From contig NVRL01000120.1 in assembly GCA_002732645.1 (NCBI GenBank), positions 1 through 5,217 of the forward strand: a DNA stretch of 5,217 bases, read 5' to 3'. Source of the DNA: Sulfurimonas sp. Its GTDB lineage: Bacteria > Campylobacterota > Campylobacteria > Campylobacterales > Sulfurimonadaceae. A model generated the notes under the pieces. The model searched no databases and was not told the DNA's origin. It was given only the letters and a program-made list of their open reading frames with translations. The number at the start of each line of letters is the position of its first letter. Position 1 is the stretch's first letter. The position numbers and the translations under genes are program-made. Positions 1 through 5,217 of the stretch are shown in pieces.

Positions 1-16
1 AAACTCAACTATTATC

Positions 17-25
17 TGCTATAAT
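17..25 (+). promoter_or_regulatory. Extended -10 promoter upstream of ccoG
   Basis: The bases TGCTATAAT form a perfect TATAAT hexamer (20-25) preceded by a TG one base upstream, the extended -10 arrangement. Campylobacterota housekeeping promoters rely on the -10 region more than on a -35 box, so this is a credible vegetative promoter. Transcription would start near 31-33, leaving a leader of roughly 54 bases before the ccoG start codon. Any -35 element would lie at or beyond the left edge of the window and cannot be judged. The start point would fall inside the tandem repeat at 27-48, which suggests regulation at this promoter. Confidence 0.55.
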
Positions 26-26
26 T

Positions 27-48
27 TGACAAAGTTATGACAAAGTTA
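27..48 (+). repeat. Exact tandem 11-base repeat at the ccoG promoter
   Basis: The unit TGACAAAGTTA occurs twice head to tail without a mismatch, at 27-37 and 38-48. An 11-base period places both copies on the same face of the helix. Response regulators of the OmpR/PhoB family are known to bind tandem half-sites with this spacing, so an operator is a reasonable inference, but no regulator can be named. The repeat begins two bases after the -10 hexamer and covers the predicted start point, which would suit a repressor. A TTGACA (-35-like) string at 26-31 overlaps the first copy but has no good -10 at 16-18 bases. The repeat itself is certain; its role is not. Confidence 0.85.
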
Positions 49-65
49 AGTAATACTATTACTTA
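47..65 (+). promoter_or_regulatory. 8-3-8 dyad in the ccoG leader (candidate operator or hairpin)
   Basis: TAAGTAAT (47-54) and ATTACTTA (58-65) are perfect reverse complements separated by ACT. The dyad overlaps the end of the second 11-mer by two bases and ends ten bases before the ribosome-binding site. It could be a binding site for a dimeric regulator, or an RNA hairpin in the leader with an A/U-rich stem and a three-base loop. It does not match the FNR box (TTGAT-N4-ATCAA), and I cannot match it convincingly to a Fur box. There is no T-tract, so it is not an intrinsic terminator. Confidence 0.5.
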
Positions 66-85
66 CATAAATATTTGGAGTTCAT

Positions 86-1519
86 ATGAATAAAGAGAAT
101 ACTAGCCTCAAAATACCAACCTCATGGAGAATTAAACGCTACTATTTATACATAATAGTTACTATTATAGCTTTAGGTCTTCCTTGGATAACAGTAGATG
201 GAAATCACTTCTTTCTATTAAGTTTTGATAAATTAAAGTTACATCTTGCATTTGTACAGTTTGATATGCAAGAGTTATACCTAATGCCATTTTTATTAAT
301 GCTGATGTTCTTAGGAATCTTTGGTATGACAGTTGTCGGTGGCCGTGTTTTTTGTGGCTGGGTATGTCCTCAGACTGTTTTTCGTGTTATTTACAGAGAT
401 CTTATTGAGACAAAAATACTAGGTCTTAGAAAACGTATAAAAAATAAACAACTTGAACCTGATATGTCAAAGGCAGAAAACAAAGTTAAAAAAGTAATCG
501 CTATTTTATTATGGACAGCTCTTTCTCTTCTAGCTGCTGCTGACTTTATGTGGTTCTTTGTTCCACCGGAAGACTTCTTTGCTTATTTGGCTGATTTTAA
601 TAACCACTGGACGCTTTTTGGTTCAGTAATAGGTATAGCGGCCTTCTTAATATATGACATCGTATTTTTAAAAGAAAATTTCTGTGTATATGTATGCCCA
701 TACTCGAGAGTTCAGTCGGTTCTTTATGATGACCATACTATTATGGCACTTTATGACATGCATAGAGGTGGTAATATCTATGATGAAAATCACAACAAAA
801 TGTTTACAAAACAGAAAGATATTCAAGTAGAGGAGCCTCATGCTGAGTGTACTGCTTGTGAGAGTTGTGTAACAGTTTGTCCTACTCATATTGATATTCG
901 TAAAGGTCTTCAGTTAGAGTGTATTAACTGTTTAGAGTGTGTAGATGCTTGTACGACTGTTATGGGTAAACTCGGAAAACCTTCTTTAGTTACTTGGTCA
1001 AGTGATTATGAGATAGTGGATCAAAAAGGTAAGACTCAATATTTTCGTGCGAAAGTTTTAGCATATATAGCTCTTCTTGTAGGACTTATGGTTATTCTTG
1101 GAGTAATGGGTAGCACAAAAGAGCACATGCTTTTAAATATCAATAAAGAGACTCGTCTTTACTCTGTTAAACAACTACCAAATGATAAGTTTAGAGTTGA
1201 AAATGCTTATGAGTTCCTACTTCAAAATACTGAGAACGAGAAGATGAAGTTTTACTTTGATGTAATTCCTCCAAAGGGTATGGAAGGCAAAATTACTATT
1301 GCTAAACCTTCAAAAGAGTTTACGGCAGTTCCTGGAATTAAAAAGAAAAAAATAGTTGTACTTAGAACTGAAGAGATGCTAGTGGACAATGCCAGAAAAG
1401 ATACTGTTATTCCTATCACTATTCGTGCATATGCAATAGGTCATGAGGACAAGATAGTTGTATTTAGAAAATCAACATTTGTTTTCCCTAGGTCTGACAT
1501 CGTTAAAGGTAAGAAATAA
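86..1519 (+). CDS. ccoG: Cytochrome c oxidase accessory protein CcoG (FixG/RdxA family)
   Basis: This is a 477-residue inner-membrane iron-sulfur protein. Family knowledge: CcoG supports assembly of cbb3-type cytochrome oxidase and is thought to reduce Cu(II) to Cu(I) for delivery to the binuclear centre of CcoN. Seen here are hydrophobic segments at about 19-36, 66-88, 137-159, 175-194 and 322-342. CGWVCPQT (C90, C94) follows segment 2 and CVYVCPYSRVQ (C200, C204) follows segment 4. Two CxxCxxCxxxC clusters (C255, C258, C261, C265; C279, C282, C285, C289) are typical of two [4Fe-4S] centres. Residues about 355-470 form the predicted periplasmic Ig-like FixG C-terminal domain. Five segments with the basic loop at 104-136 inside place all cysteines on the cytoplasmic side. 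The length is normal and the gene intact. The ATG at 86 is supported by TTTGGAG ending six bases upstream. Lineage oddities are CPTHID where CPTGID is usual and SLVTWSS where a GLIRY-type string is usual. No ccoNOPQ gene lies in the window. Confidence 0.95.
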   Translation: MNKENTSLKIPTSWRIKRYYLYIIVTIIALGLPWITVDGNHFFLLSFDKLKLHLAFVQFDMQELYLMPFLLMLMFLGIFGMTVVGGRVFCGWVCPQTVFRVIYRDLIETKILGLRKRIKNKQLEPDMSKAENKVKKVIAILLWTALSLLAAADFMWFFVPPEDFFAYLADFNNHWTLFGSVIGIAAFLIYDIVFLKENFCVYVCPYSRVQSVLYDDHTIMALYDMHRGGNIYDENHNKMFTKQKDIQVEEPHAECTACESCVTVCPTHIDIRKGLQLECINCLECVDACTTVMGKLGKPSLVTWSSDYEIVDQKGKTQYFRAKVLAYIALLVGLMVILGVMGSTKEHMLLNINKETRLYSVKQLPNDKFRVENAYEFLLQNTENEKMKFYFDVIPPKGMEGKITIAKPSKEFTAVPGIKKKKIVVLRTEEMLVDNARKDTVIPITIRAYAIGHEDKIVVFRKSTFVFPRSDIVKGKK

Positions 1520-1530
1520 TTAACGTTTAA

Positions 1531-1548
1531 AGTCTAACATGATAGACT
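1531..1548 (+). repeat. Small inverted repeat between ccoG and the DUF748 gene
   Basis: AGTCTA (1531-1536) and TAGACT (1543-1548) are perfect reverse complements around the six-base spacer ACATGA. The stem is short and no run of T follows, so it is a poor intrinsic terminator. Read-through from ccoG into the next gene remains plausible. A TATAAA string at 1550-1555 just downstream resembles a weak -10 but has no supporting upstream element. The feature may be chance in AT-rich DNA. Confidence 0.35.
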
Positions 1549-1564
1549 CTATAAAGGTAACTTT

Positions 1565-1570
1565 TTGGAG
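1565..1570 (+). promoter_or_regulatory. Ribosome-binding site that fixes the DUF748 start at 1577
   Basis: TTGGAG sits six bases before the ATG at 1577. The same string supplies an in-frame TTG at 1565, so a longer open frame can be read from there, but that start would consume its own Shine-Dalgarno sequence. The site is almost the same as the one before ccoG (TTTGGAGTTCAT against TTTGGAGTTTAT). The protein from 1577 begins MLKKIQK and runs into a membrane segment, a sensible N-terminus. Confidence 0.85.
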
Positions 1571-1576
1571 TTTATT

Positions 1577-4500
1577 ATGTTGAAAAAAATTCAAAAGATT
1601 GTAATATATTTACTTTCGGCCTATGCAGTATTAGGTTTTATCGTCCTCCCTTTAGTATTAAAATCACAACTTGTAGAAATTGTTCAAAAAGAGACAAATG
1701 CCAAGCTCTCGCTTGATAGTGTTTTTTTTAATCCCTTTATATTTAGTCTTGAACTAAATAATATAAAGCTAACAGATGCTGATGATAAACATTTGATCTC
1801 TTTAGAATCAGTTCTTATAAATTTAGAGCCACACTCACTCTTTAACTCTACTATACATATAAAAAATATTGTCCTGCAAAATCCAGAGATATCTTTGGTG
1901 TATAAAAAAAATAAGTCTATAAATCTAGCATCTATTATTAAAGAAAAAGCCAAAGAAGTAGAAGAAGAGAGTAGTTCAGAATTTGAAATGCCAAGAATAC
2001 TCTTAAATAGAGTGGCAATAATAGACGGAAAAGTAAACTATGAAGATTATACAAACAAAACACCATTTGAGTTCTCCTTTGATCGTATAGGTTTTGAGTT
2101 AAAAGATATAGATACAAAAGACTTTAACTCAAGCGATGCAACTCTTAGGTTCTATACTGCACTTGGTGACGGTGGATTTTTTGATTTGAAGAGTGAGATA
2201 TTAGGGTTTAACCCTCTTGTAGTAAAGGGTAGCTTAGATTTTGAAGCAAGCAAGCTATATACGCAATGGAAGTACGTACAAGACGGCTTAAACTTAGAAG
2301 TAGCAAATGGAAAGATTGCATTTACAGCTAACTACTTCTTTAACTTAGATGATTTAGAAGCTACAACGATTGATAATATAAGTGCTTATATAGACAATCT
2401 AAGAATAAAACCAAAAAACAAGTATAAAGATGTTTTAAATCTTGATCACTTTTTAGTTAGTGGTGTTAGTGTTAAGCCTATGCTTCAAAATGTGCATGTG
2501 AAAAATGTAGCCTTAGAATCTTTATATATAAAAGTAAAAAGAGATAAAGCTAAAAATATTGACTGGATAGAGTATATAAAAACAAATTTTGCAGAGCAAA
2601 ATGCCACTGTTGAAAATGATATTAAAGTTGAAGAAGAAACTAAACCATGGAGTGTTGTAGTTGATGAGATTGCTTTGGAGAAAATCAAAGTAGACTTTGT
2701 GGATGACGGAGTAAGACCAAATGTTACTACAAAACTAAATGACTTTAACCTATATGTGAAAAATGTAACTCTAGCTGGTGAAGAGCCTCTTAGTTATGAT
2801 ATGAACTTTAGACTAAATGAGAAGTTTGTATGTAGCTCAAAGGGTGATATAAAACATAAAGTCTTGGACGTTAAGAGTTATACTAAATGTAGTAATCTTG
2901 ATTTGCTTAGATTCCGTCCATATATAGATGAAGCGGCTAGAGATGCACTAAGTCGGTACAATCTAAAACTACTACGTGCTACGGTAGACTTTGATGCTAA
3001 CGTTAGTGTGTTAGCATTAGAAGGTGAAATACAAGTAAGTGTAAGTGATGCTAATATTAATCTAAGTAAGTTGGCGATAAATAAGAGAAGTACAGGAGAG
3101 AGACTTGTAGACTTTGTAGATTTGAGTGTGAATAACTTGAGTTTAGATACAAAGGCAAAAGCAGTAAGTATCCAAAAGACTACACTTAAGAGTTTAAATA
3201 TTAGGACTAGAGTTTATAAAAACGGTAAGTTAAATATTGATAATTTAATAGTTGTGAAAAAGGCTAAAAAGAGTAATAAGCTTAAAAGAAAAAAAGTTAA
3301 AAGTGTAGAAGAGCCTGCGTATAGAGTGAAGTTAAAACACTTTGCACTCAAGTCAGCAAGAGTTAGTTTCAGTGATAAGACTCTAAAACCGACACTAAAT
3401 ACTAAGCTAGATAGAATATATTTTAATGCTTACAACATCGACTCAAAAGAGAAAACTTGGTTAACCTATAATCTCTCGGCAAGACTTAACGCTAAGGGAT
3501 ATGCAAAAGCAAAAGGTAAACTAAGTCATTCTCCTCTTAGACAAAAAGGTACGTTTAATCTAAAGAAAATCTCTTTAAAAGAGTTTAGTCCATATATAGA
3601 GAAAGATCTATATTTAAAACTAAATGATGGTTATATAGACTTAAAAACAAAAGTAGAGTATGCAAAAAGTAGTAAAACGGCTGATTTGAAAGTGAGTGGT
3701 AGACTAGATATAAATGAGTTCTTTTTAAATGATTCTAGAGATGACTCGACACTTCTATCTTTTAACAATATGGCTCTAAAATCTTTTGATTATGAAATGT
3801 TTCCTAATAGAGCTTTTGTAAATGAGCTTGATATCAATAGCTTTTATGTAAATGCTCTTATAGATGAGAAGAAGACGATGAACTTTGCAACTCTCTCTAA
3901 GACTCGAAAAGTAGAGACAAAAGATGCTAATACAACAGTAAGTGAAGATACAAATAGTTCAAAATTTCCATTTAAAATTATGAAAATAAATGTAGCATCG
4001 GGTAGTGCAAAGTTTGCAGACCTCTCTCTTCCACTTCAGTTTAAAACAGATATACATGATTTAAATGGTGTTATATACTCTATATCAAGTCAGCCTGGAG
4101 AAGTTAGTTATGTAGATATTGTAGGTGAGATAGACAAGTATGGTTCTACTAAACTTATAGGTTCTATAGATAGCTCTAACCCTAAACTATATACAGATTT
4201 GAACTTTAACTTTAGAAATCTGGAGTTAAACTCACTAAGTGGTTATAGTGCTAATTTTGCAGGCTATAAGATAGATAGTGGAAAACTCTTTTTAGATCTT
4301 GGTTATGAGATACTTGATTCACAGATGCAAGGTAAGAACTCTATTATTGTTAAAAATATAGAACTTGGTGATGAAATAGAAGATGAAAATATAACATCAC
4401 TGCCTCTTGGGTTTGCCATTGCTCTTTTAGAAGATAGTGAAGGGGTTATAGATATTAACATGCCGGTAGAGGGTAATATAGATGCACCTGACTTTAAGTA

Positions 4501-5155
4501 TGGTGCTCTTGTGTGGAAAACTTTTGGAAACCTTATTATAAAAGCAGTGGCATCTCCGTTTAGGTTCTTAGGCTCTATGATGGGACTTGATGGGGAAGAG
4601 TTAGAGTTTGTAGAGTTTGAACCTGGGTTAATGACAATTTTACCGCCGGAGAAAGAAAAACTTGATAATATAGCTAAACTAATGGTTAAAAGACCAAAAA
4701 TATCTCTAAATATAGTTCCACAATATGATGAAGTTCAAGACAGTTGGATACTTAAGCAGCAAAAACTTATTGCAATGATTATAAAAAAAAGTGGAGTTAA
4801 AAATAAACAAAAGCAGCAAAACTCTATGAATATAGATTTGCTTGAAGATGTATATAAAGAGTTGGCTCCAAAGAAAAAAGTTAGTGATATCCAAAAAGTG
4901 TTGAAAAAAACTTATAAGGGTGATGCACTAGAGAGAGCATATCAAAATACTCTTGTAAAAGAGATGACACAGATGCAACCACTAACACAAGAAGAGCTTC
5001 AAGATCTTGCTAGTAAAAGAGCAGATATCGTAAAAGAATATCTTGTAAATCTAAGAGGGCTTAATGCCAATAGAATTGTTCTAAAAGCTGTTCAGAATGT
5101 TGAAGAGGAAAAAGAGAGCTGGGTAAGAACGAAGATGGAGATAGAAGTAAAGTAG
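1577..5155 (+). CDS. DUF748-containing AsmA-like envelope protein, 1192 residues
   Basis: Residues 1-7 are basic, and one hydrophobic segment (about 8-28) anchors the protein in the inner membrane with the rest in the periplasm. The remainder is largely beta-strand-like sequence in four repeats starting near residues 138, 356, 579 and 796, separated by charged linkers (about 123-137, 342-356, 561-579, 775-795). The DUF748 core lies at about 897-1020: GYKIDSGKLFLDLGYEI, then LPLGFAIALLEDSEGVIDI, PVEGNID, ASPFRFLGSMMG and EFEPG. Residues about 1009-1192 resemble an OmpA-like fold with a helical insertion. Only two cysteines occur (C419, C438). AsmA-like relatives (AsmA, TamB, YhdP, YdbH) are implicated in lipid transport across the periplasm or in outer-membrane maintenance; a similar role here is inference, and DUF748 proteins lack a settled function. 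The start at ATG 1577 rests on the ribosome site at 1565-1570. The gene ends with tandem TAG-TGA stops. It follows ccoG after 57 bases on the same strand, so co-transcription is possible. Confidence 0.88.
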   Translation: MLKKIQKIVIYLLSAYAVLGFIVLPLVLKSQLVEIVQKETNAKLSLDSVFFNPFIFSLELNNIKLTDADDKHLISLESVLINLEPHSLFNSTIHIKNIVLQNPEISLVYKKNKSINLASIIKEKAKEVEEESSSEFEMPRILLNRVAIIDGKVNYEDYTNKTPFEFSFDRIGFELKDIDTKDFNSSDATLRFYTALGDGGFFDLKSEILGFNPLVVKGSLDFEASKLYTQWKYVQDGLNLEVANGKIAFTANYFFNLDDLEATTIDNISAYIDNLRIKPKNKYKDVLNLDHFLVSGVSVKPMLQNVHVKNVALESLYIKVKRDKAKNIDWIEYIKTNFAEQNATVENDIKVEEETKPWSVVVDEIALEKIKVDFVDDGVRPNVTTKLNDFNLYVKNVTLAGEEPLSYDMNFRLNEKFVCSSKGDIKHKVLDVKSYTKCSNLDLLRFRPYIDEAARDALSRYNLKLLRATVDFDANVSVLALEGEIQVSVSDANINLSKLAINKRSTGERLVDFVDLSVNNLSLDTKAKAVSIQKTTLKSLNIRTRVYKNGKLNIDNLIVVKKAKKSNKLKRKKVKSVEEPAYRVKLKHFALKSARVSFSDKTLKPTLNTKLDRIYFNAYNIDSKEKTWLTYNLSARLNAKGYAKAKGKLSHSPLRQKGTFNLKKISLKEFSPYIEKDLYLKLNDGYIDLKTKVEYAKSSKTADLKVSGRLDINEFFLNDSRDDSTLLSFNNMALKSFDYEMFPNRAFVNELDINSFYVNALIDEKKTMNFATLSKTRKVETKDANTTVSEDTNSSKFPFKIMKINVASGSAKFADLSLPLQFKTDIHDLNGVIYSISSQPGEVSYVDIVGEIDKYGSTKLIGSIDSSNPKLYTDLNFNFRNLELNSLSGYSANFAGYKIDSGKLFLDLGYEILDSQMQGKNSIIVKNIELGDEIEDENITSLPLGFAIALLEDSEGVIDINMPVEGNIDAPDFKYGALVWKTFGNLIIKAVASPFRFLGSMMGLDGEELEFVEFEPGLMTILPPEKEKLDNIAKLMVKRPKISLNIVPQYDEVQDSWILKQQKLIAMIIKKSGVKNKQKQQNSMNIDLLEDVYKELAPKKKVSDIQKVLKKTYKGDALERAYQNTLVKEMTQMQPLTQEELQDLASKRADIVKEYLVNLRGLNANRIVLKAVQNVEEEKESWVRTKMEIEVK
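1988..4318 (+). repeat. Four-fold protein-level repeat within the DUF748 protein
   Basis: Four units begin near residues 138, 356, 579 and 796, so the spacings are 218, 223 and 217. Units 2 and 3 are most alike. From RLN (412 and 636) to PYI (448-450 and 672-674) they align over 39 residues with no gap, and they share a TKL string at 385-387 and 609-611. Units 1 to 3 are each followed by an N-plus-hydrophobic segment (NIDW at 327, LNID at 552, MNFA at 768) and a polar linker; a matching NLAS at 116 precedes unit 1. Unit 4 merges into the DUF748 core. The repetition is at protein level only; the DNA copies have diverged. The boundaries are my estimates by eye. Confidence 0.7.
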
Positions 5156-5161
5156 TGATAA

Positions 5162-5175
5162 TTTTTTGATATAAT
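5162..5175 (+). promoter_or_regulatory. Promoter for the downstream gene (T-tract plus TATAAT)
   Basis: Six T residues (5162-5167) lead directly into GA and a perfect TATAAT (5170-5175). A T-rich stretch just upstream of the -10, with no clear -35 box, is the known style of Campylobacterota housekeeping promoters. Transcription would begin near 5181-5184, about 20 bases before the ATG at 5204. The presence of a promoter here suggests that the next gene is a separate transcription unit. A small TAATT-CGC-AATTA dyad (5172-5184) overlaps the -10 but is short enough to be chance. Confidence 0.65.
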
Positions 5176-5203
5176 TCGCAATTAATTTACTATAAGGATA
5201 TAA

Positions 5204-5217
5204 ATGCCGTTTTCTCC
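5204..5217 (+). CDS. Start of an unidentified gene, truncated by the window end
   Basis: An ATG at 5204 follows AAGGA (5194-5198) at a spacing of five bases, downstream of a good promoter. The readable residues are MPFS followed by a CCN codon (proline). Too little is present to suggest a product. Belief in a real start rests on the promoter, the ribosome site and the spacing from the previous stop. Confidence 0.6.

Noticed and set aside
1..85. Possible tail of an upstream gene at the left edge
   Set aside because: All three forward frames meet a stop by position 40 (TAA 22-24, TGA 27-29, TGA 38-40), and the few codons before them give no recognisable protein end. The region is better read as promoter and leader.
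668..889. Reverse-strand open frame inside ccoG
   Set aside because: It is antisense to the most conserved part of ccoG (the CxxxC motif and first cluster), has no family resemblance and no good ribosome site; the same holds for reverse-strand frames at 1684-1953, 2485-2688 and 4706-4894.
1531..1560. Intrinsic terminator after ccoG
   Set aside because: The six-base-pair A/T-rich stem is not followed by a T-tract, so it lacks the standard terminator form.
1722..4790. Phase variation by homopolymer slippage in the DUF748 gene (T8 at 1722-1729, A8 at 1904-1911 and 4783-4790)
   Set aside because: Runs of eight A or T are ordinary in DNA this AT-rich, the frame is intact through all three, and contingency loci in this phylum typically use longer G/C tracts.
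5156..5203. Terminator between the DUF748 gene and the next gene
   Set aside because: The T6 run at 5162-5167 has no GC-bearing stem before it and is better explained as the T-tract of the promoter with TATAAT at 5170-5175.
1..5217. tRNA or rRNA genes, CRISPR arrays, insertion sequences, toxin-antitoxin or defence genes
   Set aside because: None seen: almost the whole window is filled by two intact coding regions, and the gaps are under 90 bases with no spaced repeats or transposase-like sequence.

Overview
The window looks like chromosomal DNA from a member of the Campylobacterota, plausibly a Sulfurimonas-like sulfur oxidiser. The reasons are the AT-rich composition with A/T-ending codons, short intergenic gaps, a T-tract/TGATATAAT-type promoter near the 3' end, and the style of the CcoG protein. 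The genus is an inference from style, since no rRNA or other taxonomic marker is present.

Layout: positions 1-85 hold a compact regulatory region. It contains an extended -10 promoter, an exact tandem 11-base repeat and an 8-3-8 base dyad, followed by a TTTGGAG ribosome site. Positions 86-1519 encode a complete CcoG (FixG/RdxA) cbb3-oxidase assembly protein with both CxxxC motifs and eight cluster-binding cysteines. A 57-base gap carries a small inverted repeat. Positions 1577-5155 encode a 1192-residue DUF748 (AsmA-like) envelope protein. It has an N-terminal membrane anchor, four repeats of about 220 residues separated by charged linkers, the conserved DUF748 core, and a C-terminus that reads as an OmpA-like fold interrupted by a helical insertion. 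After a tandem TAG-TGA stop and a short promoter-bearing gap, a third gene starts at 5204 and runs off the window.

All three genes lie on the + strand. CcoG acts in the inner membrane on copper delivery to cytochrome cbb3 oxidase. The DUF748 protein is predicted to be anchored in the inner membrane and to extend into the periplasm, where related AsmA-like proteins are implicated in lipid transport or envelope maintenance. No functional link between the two is known to me; the shared strand and short gap only permit co-transcription.

I do not see a novel defence, mobile or RNA system here. The observations most worth following are the promoter-proximal tandem 11-mer plus dyad, and the modular architecture and split OmpA-like end of the large protein.
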